The position numbers and the translations under genes are program-made. Under the pieces are notes generated by a model. That model was not told the DNA's origin and made no database searches. It saw nothing but the letters and a program-made list of their open reading frames with translations. From Flavobacterium crocinum (lineage in GTDB: Bacteria; Bacteroidota; Bacteroidia; Flavobacteriales; Flavobacteriaceae), in NCBI RefSeq assembly GCF_003122385.1, contig NZ_CP029255.1, forward strand, positions 1,922,001 to 1,986,000: a stretch of DNA of 64,000 nucleotides, written 5' to 3'. How positions within the stretch are numbered: the stretch's first letter is position 1; each line of letters opens with the position of its first letter. This document shows, one piece after another, positions 1 through 8,435 of the stretch.

Positions 1-1239
1 ATTTTACAAGCTTTAACAGCAAACGTATTCAGAACGGTTCTGACCGCTTTTGGGGTGTTTTGGGGAATATTCATTTTGGTAATATTGCTGGCAGCAGGTA
101 ATGGATTAGAAAACGGTGTTAAGAAAGGTTTTGACGGAATAGCAACTAATACAATGTTTATGTGGAGTCAAACCACTTCTAAAGCATATAAAGGTCTGCC
201 TAAAACACGTCGTTATGATTTTAGAAACAGTGATGTTGCCGCTTTAAAGCAGGCAATTCCTGATTTATTATATGTTTCTCCCCGAAATCAGCTTGGAGAT
301 TTCAATGGAACTAATAATGTGGTAAGAGGAACGAAAACCTCGGCTTTTACAATTTATGGAGATTATCCTGAATTGATAAAACAACAGCCAATGGATATTA
401 TTAAAGGACGTTTTGTAAATCAGCAGGATATTAATGAAAGACGAAAAGTAGCTGTTATTGGGAAAGGAGTTATTAGCGAACTTTATGGTAAAGAAGAAGA
501 GTCTGTTGGTACATACATAAAAATCAATGGTATTAATTTTATGGTTGTCGGAGTTTATGCTTCTAAGCAGCAAGGAGGAAATGCAGAACAGGAACAAAAA
601 AATATTTTTATTCCTTTTACTACTTTTCAACAAGCTTTTAATTATGGAGATAAAGTTGGCTGGATGGCGCTTACTGCAAATGACGAATCATCGATTACAG
701 AATTAAAACCTAAAATATTAGAAATTATTAAAGCGTTACATTCTGTAAATCCTACAGATGAAAGAGCAGTAGGGAATTTTGATTTATACGAACAGTTTAA
801 TAAAGTACAGAGTTTATTTAACATTCTAAAAGTAATTGCTTATTTCGTAGGTACTTTGGTTTTGATTTCGGGCGTAATCGGAATTTCTAATATTATGCTT
901 ATTGTAGTTAAAGAACGTACAAAAGAAATTGGTATCAGAAGAGCTTTGGGAGCAACACCCGGAGCTATTAGAAGTCAGATATTATCAGAATCAATATTTT
1001 TGACTATTATTTCAGGTATGCTTGGAATTGCAGTTGCAACCGGAATTATCGCACTTTTAAATATGGCACTCGATTCGATGCCGCCGGGAGGTAATACCAT
1101 GTTTGCCAATCCAAGTGTAGATTTACGAGTAGTATTTGTGGCATTATTAATATTGGTGGGATCCGGTTTGCTTGCGGGATTTATTCCTGCACAAACGGCA
1201 ATCAATGTGAAGCCTGTAGATGCATTAAGAACAGAATAA
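1..1239 (+). CDS. MacB-type ABC transporter permease, 5' end outside window
   Basis: This is an inner membrane permease of the MacB/FtsX type, which couples ATP hydrolysis by a partner ATPase to efflux or lipoprotein-like export through an adaptor and TolC. The frame is open from base 1, so the true start is upstream; the GTG at 55 is only an internal codon. A large periplasmic (MacB_PCD-like) domain follows the first membrane segment, and three hydrophobic segments make the C-terminal third, with the FtsX-type stretch TKEIGIRRALGA between them. The ATPase domain is not in the visible part, so it is a separate gene or lies upstream. An adaptor gene follows after 39 bases, consistent with one operon. 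Confident on family; substrate unknown. Confidence 0.9.
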   Translation: MLQALTANVFRTVLTAFGVFWGIFILVILLAAGNGLENGVKKGFDGIATNTMFMWSQTTSKAYKGLPKTRRYDFRNSDVAALKQAIPDLLYVSPRNQLGDFNGTNNVVRGTKTSAFTIYGDYPELIKQQPMDIIKGRFVNQQDINERRKVAVIGKGVISELYGKEEESVGTYIKINGINFMVVGVYASKQQGGNAEQEQKNIFIPFTTFQQAFNYGDKVGWMALTANDESSITELKPKILEIIKALHSVNPTDERAVGNFDLYEQFNKVQSLFNILKVIAYFVGTLVLISGVIGISNIMLIVVKERTKEIGIRRALGATPGAIRSQILSESIFLTIISGMLGIAVATGIIALLNMALDSMPPGGNTMFANPSVDLRVVFVALLILVGSGLLAGFIPAQTAINVKPVDALRTE

Positions 1240-1278
1240 AATTATCAATCAAAATAAAATCGATTAAACCAAAAACAA

Positions 1279-2394
1279 ATGAAAAAAGGAGTAACCGTTA
1301 CCATTTTAATATTTATTGCGATCGTTTTCTTTGGCGCACTTTATTATTTGTATGCTAAAAATCAGGAATCGCCAATTGTATTTAAAACGGAAAAAGCAGA
1401 AACGAAAACAATTGTAAAGAATACAATTGCGACTGGTAATATTCAGCCTGATGAAGAGGTATTAATCAAACCAAATATTTCAGGTATTATCGAAGAGGTG
1501 TATATCAAAGCAGGTGAAAAAATCAAAGCAGGAGATATGATTGCTAAAATTCGTGTTGTAGCAAACGTTTCTAATGTTAGTAATACACAGAATCAGGTTC
1601 AGACAGCTAAAATTGCTTTGGATAATCAGGAAAGACTATACAAAAGACAGAAAACTTTATTTGAAAAAGATGTAATTTCTGCTAATGATTTTGATGCTGC
1701 TCAGGTAGCTTATAATCAGGCTAGACAGACTTATCTTGCAGCAAAACAAAGTCTTGATATTGTTAAAACAGGAACAACTGCTTCTTTTGGAAGTTATGCT
1801 AATACTTTAATCCGTTCTACGGTTAACGGAATGGTTCTGGACGTTCCTGTAAAAGTTGGAAATCAGGTAATTGAAAGTAATAATTTTAATGAAGGAACTA
1901 CAATTGCCAGTGTTGCAGATGTTGGAAGAATGATTTTTATTGGAAAAATTGATGAATCTGAAGTGGGGAAAATCAAAGAAAAAATGCCTATCGAAATCAC
2001 GATTGGAGCTATTGAAAATAAAAAATTTGAAGCTGTTTTAAATTATATTGCGCCAAAAGGAGTAACAGAAAACGGAGCAATTCAGTTTGAAATTAAAGCT
2101 CAAATGGTAAACAGAGATGATATTTTTATTAGAGCCGGTTTAAGTGCAAATGCTTCAATTATATTAGAAAAAGCAGATAAGGTTATGGCGATAAAAGAAT
2201 CATTGGTGCAATTTGACAAAAAAACACAAAAGCCTTATGTTGAGATTGAAACTACTCCGCAAAAATTCCAAAGAAGGGATTTGGTTCTTGGAGTGAGTGA
2301 CGGAATATATGTTCAGGTTAAAAGCGGTTTAAAAGCTACAGATAAGATAAAAATCTGGAATCAGGGATTGATTAATGAAGGTGAAAAAAAATAA
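1279..2394 (+). CDS. Periplasmic adaptor (HlyD/MacA-like) of the efflux locus
   Basis: A 371-residue membrane fusion protein linking an inner membrane transporter to TolC. It starts with one N-terminal membrane segment (about residues 5-25), then a biotinyl-lipoyl-like half (KPNISGIIEEVYIKAGEKIK), an alpha-helical hairpin rich in Gln and Ala (about 100-165), the second lipoyl half and beta-barrel domains. The family is commonly labelled efflux RND periplasmic adaptor, but the neighbouring permease is MacB-like, so a role in the ABC system is more likely. It lies directly behind the permease. A second adaptor of the same superfamily occurs two genes downstream, which makes this locus unusual in having two. 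Confidence 0.9.
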   Translation: MKKGVTVTILIFIAIVFFGALYYLYAKNQESPIVFKTEKAETKTIVKNTIATGNIQPDEEVLIKPNISGIIEEVYIKAGEKIKAGDMIAKIRVVANVSNVSNTQNQVQTAKIALDNQERLYKRQKTLFEKDVISANDFDAAQVAYNQARQTYLAAKQSLDIVKTGTTASFGSYANTLIRSTVNGMVLDVPVKVGNQVIESNNFNEGTTIASVADVGRMIFIGKIDESEVGKIKEKMPIEITIGAIENKKFEAVLNYIAPKGVTENGAIQFEIKAQMVNRDDIFIRAGLSANASIILEKADKVMAIKESLVQFDKKTQKPYVEIETTPQKFQRRDLVLGVSDGIYVQVKSGLKATDKIKIWNQGLINEGEKK

Positions 2395-2437
2395 TTTAAT
2401 TTGAAGGTTTAAAGGATTTTTTGGTTTTAAAAAATGT

Positions 2438-2445
2438 TAAATTTG
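2438..2445 (+). promoter_or_regulatory. Candidate -7 element upstream of the tolC gene
   Basis: TAAATTTG matches the Bacteroidota TAnnTTTG -7 element and lies 36 bases before the TolC start. The nearest upstream TTG (2421) is only 14 bases away, shorter than usual, so this is tentative. It would let tolC and the second adaptor be transcribed separately from the permease. Confidence 0.35.
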
Positions 2446-2480
2446 CGTAGTTCGGTTTACTGCGCTTTCATCAAAAATAT

Positions 2481-3932
2481 ATGAAAATAAATAAATATAA
2501 TAGTCTGGTTTTTGCAATGTTATTCGGTTTTGGATTAACTGGACAAGCGCAATCAAAGCAATGGACACTTGAAGAATGTGTGAGATACGCATTAGAAAAT
2601 AATATTACAATAAAATTGACGGAATTAGATTTGAAATCTGCCGCAATTGATAAAAAAGGTGCAATTGGAAATTATTTACCATCTGTAAATGCAAATGCAT
2701 CACACTCCTGGAATATTGGTTTGAATCAGAATATTACAACGGGTCTACTAGAGAATCAAACAACACAATATTCATCTGTAGGAGCTTCTGTAGGTGTAGA
2801 TATCTACAAAGGACTTCAGAATCAGAATAATTTAAGAAGAGCCAATCTTTCTATTGTGGCTTCAAAATATCAATTATTAAAAATGCAGGAAGACATTTCT
2901 TTGAATGTTGCCAGTGCATTTTTGCAGATATTGTCCAATAAAGAAGATTTAAAAGTTAAAAAAGAGCAATTGGCCATTGATGAAAAACGTTTTGCACGTT
3001 CTGAAGAGATGGTCAATGCAGGAACAATTCCTCGTGGTGATTTGTTTGATTTAAAGGCAACTGTTGCAACGGACAAACAGAATATTGCGGTTTCTGAAAA
3101 CAATTTACTGATTTCTAAATTAAGTTTAGCGCAGCTTTTACAATTAAAAGAATTTGCTGATTTTGATGTTGTAGATAATAATAATCTGGCCGACGAAAAC
3201 AATATTTTGGCACAGACACCGGTTGAAATTTACAACAAAGCAAAAGATATCAGAACTGAATTAAAACTGGCTCAGACGAACCTTGAAATTGCTGAAAAAA
3301 ATGTAGCAATTGCAAAAGGAGCTTATCAGCCAACATTAAGTGCTTTTTACAATTTTAATACCAGAGCAAGTTATTCTGATATTATTACAGGATCAACTCC
3401 CAATACAGTAAACCCTACATCTCAAATTGGATTTGTTCAGGGAACAAACCAGCCGGTTTTACAAAATAATTATTCTCCGGTTCTTGGGGGTCCTGCTCCA
3501 ATTTTTGATCAGTTTAATGACAATAAAGGACAGTCTTTTGGATTACAGCTTTCTGTTCCAATTTTTAATGGTTTTGCTACACGAAATAATGTTGAAAGAA
3601 ACAGAGTAAGTTTAGAAAAATCTAAAATAGATTTAGAGCAAAAAAGTTTAGATTTGCAACGTAACGTTTATACTGCTTTTACAGATGCTAAAGCTGCTTT
3701 AAATACTTACGAAGCATCTACTGTAACTCTGGAAGCAAGACAACAGGCTTACAATTATGCAAAAGAAAAATATGATGTTGGTTTAATGAATTCATTTGAT
3801 TTCACGCAAGCCCAGACATTATTGACAAATGCACAGTCTGATGTGATTAGAACAAAATACGATTATATGTTTAAAATTAAAATACTTGAATTTTATTTCG
3901 GAATTCCAATCGTTCCAATTATTACAAAATAA
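2481..3932 (+). CDS. TolC-family outer membrane efflux protein
   Basis: A 483-residue outer membrane channel protein forming the exit duct of a tripartite pump. A signal peptide (residues 1-23, ending GQAQ) precedes two repeated OEP domains. The motif WTLEECVRYALENN at the mature N-terminus is typical of Bacteroidota TolC proteins, and the long amphipathic helices with Ala, Gln, Asn and Lys are typical of the periplasmic barrel. Length is normal. It sits between two adaptor genes, six bases before the next start, so it is presumably cotranscribed with the downstream adaptor. Confidence 0.93.
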   Translation: MKINKYNSLVFAMLFGFGLTGQAQSKQWTLEECVRYALENNITIKLTELDLKSAAIDKKGAIGNYLPSVNANASHSWNIGLNQNITTGLLENQTTQYSSVGASVGVDIYKGLQNQNNLRRANLSIVASKYQLLKMQEDISLNVASAFLQILSNKEDLKVKKEQLAIDEKRFARSEEMVNAGTIPRGDLFDLKATVATDKQNIAVSENNLLISKLSLAQLLQLKEFADFDVVDNNNLADENNILAQTPVEIYNKAKDIRTELKLAQTNLEIAEKNVAIAKGAYQPTLSAFYNFNTRASYSDIITGSTPNTVNPTSQIGFVQGTNQPVLQNNYSPVLGGPAPIFDQFNDNKGQSFGLQLSVPIFNGFATRNNVERNRVSLEKSKIDLEQKSLDLQRNVYTAFTDAKAALNTYEASTVTLEARQQAYNYAKEKYDVGLMNSFDFTQAQTLLTNAQSDVIRTKYDYMFKIKILEFYFGIPIVPIITK

Positions 3933-3938
3933 TTCATT

Positions 3939-5228
3939 ATGAAGAAAAAAACAGTTTATCTCTTACTTGGTATAGCAACATTTCTTATAATAGCTTTAGT
4001 TGTGGTTAAAAAAGGGATAATAGGAAACAAAGACGAAGGAAAAGAAGTAGAAATTGCAAAAGTAACCGCTTCAACAATTGTGGAAACAGTGTCTGCAACA
4101 GGTAAAATTCAACCTGAAATTGAAGTTAAAATTGCTTCAATGGTTTCGGGTGAGATTATTGCGTTAAACGTAAAAGAAGGTCAGGTTGTTAAAAAAGGAG
4201 AATTATTAGTAAAAATAAACCCAGATTTATATACTTCAGGATTAGAAAGATCTGTTGCGAATTTAGCAGGAACAAAAGCTAGCTTAACACAATCAGATGC
4301 TAGTTTTAAAGAAGCAAAAGCAAATTATGAGCGTAACAAAACATTGTATGACAAAGGCGTAATTTCAAAATCAGACTGGGATAAAGCTATTTCGACATAT
4401 GAAGTTGCAAAAGCTACAAAGCAGAGTGCTTATTATAATGTTCAGAGTGCTTCGGCATCGGTTACAGAAGCCAGGGATAATTTAGGACGTACGACAATAT
4501 ATTCTCCGGCAGACGGAACAATTTCTGTTTTGAATGTAGAGTTGGGAGAAAGAGTTTTAGGAACTCAACAGATGGCTGGTACTGAGCTTTTGCGTGTGGC
4601 GAACCTTAACAATATGGAAGTTGAAGTTGACGTAAACGAAAATGATATTGTCAAAATTAAAATTGGTGATGAAGCAAATGTTGAAGTCGATGCCTATCTA
4701 AAAAAGAAATTTAAAGGAGTTGTAACCAGTATTTCAAATTCAGCAAGTACAACTTTAACATCAGATCAGGTAACAAACTTTAAAGTTAAAGTTCGTATTT
4801 TAAAAGATTCTTATCAGGATTTACTGGAAGGAAAACCAAGTACGTATTCTCCTTTCAGACCCGGAATGACCGCTACGGTTGATATCATTACAACTACAAA
4901 AACAAACGTTCTGGCTGTGCCAATTAGTTCTGTTGTAGTAAAATCGGATACTACAGCTGTAAAAGAATTTAAAGTTGAAGATCCGAACGAAGATAAAAAA
5001 GCTGCTCCTAAAAGTGATAAGAAGTTCGAATGTGTATTTGTGAAAGTGGGTGATAAAGCTAAAATCAGAATCATTAAAACCGGAATTCAGGACGATACCA
5101 ATATTGAGGTAACGTCTGGTTTAAAACCGGGTGATGTTGTAATAACCGGACCATACACTACAGTTTCTAAAGACCTTAATTCAGGAGACAGAGTAAAGCT
5201 TAAAACAGCAGAAGCTCCTAAAAAATAA
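3939..5228 (+). CDS. Periplasmic adaptor, MacA-like, second of the locus
   Basis: A 429-residue membrane fusion protein. A membrane anchor (about residues 5-23) is followed by a lipoyl half-motif (IASMVSGEIIALNVKEGQ), a coiled hairpin (about 105-180), the second half (YSPADGTISVLNVELGE) and C-terminal barrel domains. A Lys/Asp-rich insert (about 345-365) interrupts the C-terminal part. In MacA the hairpin contacts TolC and the barrel contacts MacB; the same is expected here. It follows tolC by six bases. In many flavobacteria an ABC ATPase and permeases lie next to such a gene; here they would be upstream of the window. Confidence 0.9.
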   Translation: MKKKTVYLLLGIATFLIIALVVVKKGIIGNKDEGKEVEIAKVTASTIVETVSATGKIQPEIEVKIASMVSGEIIALNVKEGQVVKKGELLVKINPDLYTSGLERSVANLAGTKASLTQSDASFKEAKANYERNKTLYDKGVISKSDWDKAISTYEVAKATKQSAYYNVQSASASVTEARDNLGRTTIYSPADGTISVLNVELGERVLGTQQMAGTELLRVANLNNMEVEVDVNENDIVKIKIGDEANVEVDAYLKKKFKGVVTSISNSASTTLTSDQVTNFKVKVRILKDSYQDLLEGKPSTYSPFRPGMTATVDIITTTKTNVLAVPISSVVVKSDTTAVKEFKVEDPNEDKKAAPKSDKKFECVFVKVGDKAKIRIIKTGIQDDTNIEVTSGLKPGDVVITGPYTTVSKDLNSGDRVKLKTAEAPKK

Positions 5229-5261
5229 TATAACGTAATACTAAATTTAAAATCAAATATT

Positions 5262-5936
5262 TTGTCTTTTATTCTCAATATCGAAACGGCTACTAAAAAT
5301 TGTTCAGTATCTGTCGCAAAAGATGGTAAAACCATTGTTTGCAGAGAACTTGCAGAGGAAGGATATTCGCATGCCGAAAAATTACATGTTTTTATTGAAG
5401 AAGTAATCGCTGAAGCAGGAATTTCTGTTCAGGATTTAAATGCAATTGCGGTAAGTCAGGGACCGGGATCTTATACCGGTTTGAGAATTGGTGTGTCGGC
5501 GGCAAAAGGATTGTGCTATGCCTTAAATATTCCATTAATAGCAGTTGATACACTTCAAACTTTAGCTTCTCAGGCAGGAGTTACAGACGGAAAAATTATT
5601 CCGATGTTAGATGCTCGCAGGATGGAAGTTTACAGTGAAGTTTTTAATGCAGATTTGACTGTTGAAAGAGCTATTAAAGCTGAAGTTATAGACGAGAACT
5701 CATTTCAGGAATATACAGCTAAACTTTACTTTGTTGGCGATTGTGCTGAAAAATGTAAAGTAGTTTTAACTAAAGAAAACTTTGTGTTTTTGGAAGATAT
5801 AAAATATCCTTCGGCACAAGCTATGAGTAAAATTAGTTTTGAAAAGTATCAAAAAAGCGACACTGTAGATGTCGCTTATTTTGAACCTTACTATTTAAAA
5901 GATTTTATGATTACTCCTCCTTCTAAAAAAGAGTAA
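5262..5936 (+). CDS. tsaB: tRNA threonylcarbamoyladenosine biosynthesis protein TsaB
   Basis: TsaB is the non-catalytic partner of TsaD in making t6A37 in tRNAs that read ANN codons. The start is a TTG, chosen because the family begins at the strand motif ILNIETATKNCSVSV, right after this codon, and no ATG is available upstream. The ASKHA nucleotide-fold signature SQGPGSYTGLRIGVSAAKG is present at about residues 66-85. The length of 224 matches the family. It abuts the convergent mscS-like gene with no spacer, so the two transcripts must overlap at their 3' ends. Confidence 0.95.
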   Translation: MSFILNIETATKNCSVSVAKDGKTIVCRELAEEGYSHAEKLHVFIEEVIAEAGISVQDLNAIAVSQGPGSYTGLRIGVSAAKGLCYALNIPLIAVDTLQTLASQAGVTDGKIIPMLDARRMEVYSEVFNADLTVERAIKAEVIDENSFQEYTAKLYFVGDCAEKCKVVLTKENFVFLEDIKYPSAQAMSKISFEKYQKSDTVDVAYFEPYYLKDFMITPPSKKE

Positions 5937-6743
5937 TTATTTCTGTATAGTATACGGCTGCACTGCAATTCCGGCTTCGTCCAGTGCAGCTTTACAATTC
6001 TCAAGAGTTTCAGAAAAAACAGATCCATAATTGGCGTTTTTTGCCCAGGGACGAACTGCAAAATCAACAGAACTTGCTGATAAGTTTTTTACAAAAACCT
6101 CAGGTGCCGGATTTTCAAGTACTTTTGGGTTTTTATGTAAGACGTCCAAAAGAACTTCTTTTGCTTTTTTAATATCAGAGTCATAGGAAACAGAAAAAGT
6201 CAAATCAGCTCTTCTTTCTCCCTGCATAGAATAATTGATAATGGTTCCGTTTGATAAAGCGCCATTTGGTACAAAAACAGTCTGATTATTTCCTGTCAAC
6301 ATTTTAGTGACAAAAATCTGGATTTCTAAAACCGTTGCAACAACGCCCTGCGCTTCGATTGTATCACCAACTTTAAAAGGTTTAAAAACAATTATCAGCA
6401 TACCGCCGGCAAAATTAGAAAGTGAACCCTGTAAGGATAGACCAATTGCAAGCCCCATTGCTCCTAAAATAGTTACAAACGATGTAGTAGGAATTCCGAG
6501 ATTTGAAATAAAGGTTACAAACAATAAAATTCGGAGTGCCCATAATAAAATGTCTGCTAGAAATTTAGTCAATGTTGGATCTAAATTTCGTTTCACCATT
6601 ATTTTTCTGATTGATCTGTTTATCAATCTTATCGCATACAGACCAACAAATAAAACAATAAAAGCAGATATTAATTTGGGTGAATAATCTACTAATATGT
6701 TTATAATCGCGTTGGCATAACTGCTTAATTGTTCCGGGCTCAT
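5937..6743 (-). CDS. Small-conductance mechanosensitive channel, MscS family
   Basis: A 268-residue inner membrane channel that opens under membrane tension and releases osmolytes. Three hydrophobic segments fill the first ~110 residues; the pore helix (about 95-120) carries the Gly/Ala-rich GAMGLAIGLSLQGSLSNFAGG stretch diagnostic of MscS TM3. The cytoplasmic beta domain with VGDTIEAQG and the alpha/beta domain with FVPNGALSNGTIINYS follow. The size is that of the minimal MscS type. An LEA-like stress protein lies just upstream on the same strand, fitting a shared osmotic-stress theme, though that link is inference. Confidence 0.95.
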   Translation of the reverse strand: MSPEQLSSYANAIINILVDYSPKLISAFIVLFVGLYAIRLINRSIRKIMVKRNLDPTLTKFLADILLWALRILLFVTFISNLGIPTTSFVTILGAMGLAIGLSLQGSLSNFAGGMLIIVFKPFKVGDTIEAQGVVATVLEIQIFVTKMLTGNNQTVFVPNGALSNGTIINYSMQGERRADLTFSVSYDSDIKKAKEVLLDVLHKNPKVLENPAPEVFVKNLSASSVDFAVRPWAKNANYGSVFSETLENCKAALDEAGIAVQPYTIQK

Positions 6744-6760
6744 AATTGTGTTTTAAGTAT

Positions 6761-6787
6761 AAAAAAAACCTTCTCAAAAGAGAAGGC
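6761..6787 (-). terminator. Intrinsic terminator of the LEA-like gene
   Basis: On the minus strand CCTTCTC-TTTT-GAGAAGG forms a 7-bp hairpin followed by eight T residues, 50 bases past the stop of the 6837-7247 gene. Confidence 0.85.
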
Positions 6788-6836
6788 AGATTGGTAGTGC
6801 AAATATAAAAATTTTTACTTTATGAGAAAATAGACA

Positions 6837-7247
6837 TTACGCCTTGTCAGCTTCGTCGCCAATTTCTTCTACAGCTGCAGCCGATTTTTCGCTTACGTCA
6901 GCAACTGTTTCAGTAATAGTTTCCGGAGTATCAGCATCACTTGTTAAAGAAGCCGTTTTTTCTTTAACGGTATCAATAACATCGCTTATGGCATCAGATG
7001 CTTTATCAGCATATTCACTTACCGTTTCTTTAGCCTGATTGGCATAATCTGCAGCTTTGTCGATATAAGGTTCAGAAACTTCTTTTACTTTGTCAATAGT
7101 TTCTTCTGCAAAAGTTTCTGCTTTTTCAATATACGGTGCAGCAGCTTCTTTTGCCTGTTCAAAAGTACTTTCGGCATTATTTGCCAATTCAGTTACCGAT
7201 TCTTTGGTCGAGCCAAATAAATTCTTAAAAAATGAAGATAATCCCAT
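6837..7247 (-). CDS. LEA-like / YtxH-like amphipathic helical protein
   Basis: A 136-residue, highly charged protein of Ala, Glu, Lys, Asp and Thr in repeating ~11-residue units of the type AEETIDKVKEVSEPYIDKA. There is no clear signal peptide; the N-terminus MGLSSFFKNLFGSTKES is short and amphipathic. Such repeats are shared by late-embryogenesis-abundant-like and apolipoprotein-like bacterial proteins, thought to protect membranes or proteins under desiccation or osmotic stress. I cannot assign a precise function. It has its own terminator, and the mscS-like gene lies downstream. Confidence 0.75.
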   Translation of the reverse strand: MGLSSFFKNLFGSTKESVTELANNAESTFEQAKEAAAPYIEKAETFAEETIDKVKEVSEPYIDKAADYANQAKETVSEYADKASDAISDVIDTVKEKTASLTSDADTPETITETVADVSEKSAAAVEEIGDEADKA

Positions 7248-7344
7248 GGTTTTTAATTAATTGGTTATTAATACAATATTAATTAATTTTATAGAATTAC
7301 TAGTTTTTTTACAGATAAATAATTGATAATTAATGTTTAAGTAT

Positions 7345-7373
7345 AAAAAAAGCGCCTCAAAAGAGACGCTTTC
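7345..7373 (-). terminator. Intrinsic terminator of the Nfu-like gene
   Basis: Minus-strand reading gives AAGCGTCTC-TTTT-GAGGCGCTT followed by a T run, 20 bases beyond the stop of the gene at 7393-8292. The stem is imperfect at one position. Confidence 0.85.
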
Positions 7374-7392
7374 AAATATTTTTTGATTTAGA

Positions 7393-8292
7393 TTAAGCAT
7401 TTGAAGCTTCTACTTTTATTGCTTCATCGTTTAGCATGCTTTTCAACATGTTTTCGATACCGCTTTTTAAAGTAAATGTTGAAGAAGGACAACCGCTGCA
7501 AGCACCTTGTAAAAGTACTTTTACCGTTTTATCCTCTTCATTGTAAGATTCAAAAGCAATGTTTCCACCGTCAGCAGCTACTGCAGGTTTTACATATTCT
7601 TCCAAGATATTAATGATTTGTTGTGAAGTAACATCTAACTTGTCAAATGCTTCATCTTTCGTAACTTCATTTTTTGTTGCTGTCTGGATTAGACTTTCGT
7701 CTAAAACAGTACCACCATTTTCAATAAATTGTTTAATGAAAGTTCTTAATTCCAAAGTAATTTCAGACCAGTCGTTAATCTCATATTTTGTTACCGAAAT
7801 GTAGTTTTCATCAATAAAAATTTCTTTTACATAAGGGAATTTAAATAATTCCTGTGCTAATGGAGAAGAAGCCGTCTGATCGATGTTTTTGTATTCTACA
7901 GCATTACGTGTTAACATTCTGCTCACTACAAATTTTAAGGCAGAAGGATTTGGAGTAGTTTCTCCATAAACTGTAATAGGTTGTTTTTTTGCTTTTGTTT
8001 CGTCAACTTTAATAATTACTCCGCCTTTTTCAACAAAAGAACTAATTTGCTCTGCTACAGCGTCTTTAACATCATCCCAGTCTACAATGCTGTATCTTTC
8101 GATAGCAATAAAATTTCCGGATATATAAACAGTCTTAACGAATGGTAAATAGAATAGTTGTTGAGCCAAAGGAGAAGCTTGCGCCTCGTCAATATTTTTG
8201 AACTCAAAGTTTTGATTTTGAGTAATAAAATCCTCAAACTCGAACTTTAAAATAGTCGGGTTTTGAGTTTCTTTTATAACGATTTTTGTCAT
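7393..8292 (-). CDS. NifU/Nfu-type Fe-S cluster scaffold with two Nfu N-terminal domains
   Basis: A 299-residue iron-sulfur carrier. Residues 1-95 and about 105-195 are two copies of the Nfu N-terminal domain (ASPLAQQLF and SSPLAQELF mark equivalent positions in each), and residues about 222-290 are the NifU-like C-terminal domain with the cluster-binding GACSGCPSS (C265, C268). In the Nfu family the two Cys of each subunit bridge a 4Fe-4S cluster for delivery to apo-proteins. The doubled N-terminal domain is the notable feature; bacterial Nfu proteins usually have one or none. It is monocistronic, with its own terminator. Confidence 0.93.
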   Translation of the reverse strand: MTKIVIKETQNPTILKFEFEDFITQNQNFEFKNIDEAQASPLAQQLFYLPFVKTVYISGNFIAIERYSIVDWDDVKDAVAEQISSFVEKGGVIIKVDETKAKKQPITVYGETTPNPSALKFVVSRMLTRNAVEYKNIDQTASSPLAQELFKFPYVKEIFIDENYISVTKYEINDWSEITLELRTFIKQFIENGGTVLDESLIQTATKNEVTKDEAFDKLDVTSQQIINILEEYVKPAVAADGGNIAFESYNEEDKTVKVLLQGACSGCPSSTFTLKSGIENMLKSMLNDEAIKVEASNA

Positions 8293-8308
8293 GGTAGTAT
8301 ATTTTTTG

Positions 8309-8316
8309 CAAATTTA
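8309..8316 (-). promoter_or_regulatory. Candidate -7 element of the Nfu-like gene
   Basis: On the minus strand TAAATTTG (TAnnTTTG) ends 17 bases before the ATG of the Nfu-like gene. No good TTG is seen at the expected upstream distance. Confidence 0.4.
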
Positions 8317-8435
8317 CTAAAGTTATTTTCTACTAATACCTATATTTGGTTTTTTAATAAAATAATTAAGACTATTTTCAAGGAAATCGTGTTAAATTGC
8401 AGGAGTAAAAATTATATCGATACAAAATTGCCTAT

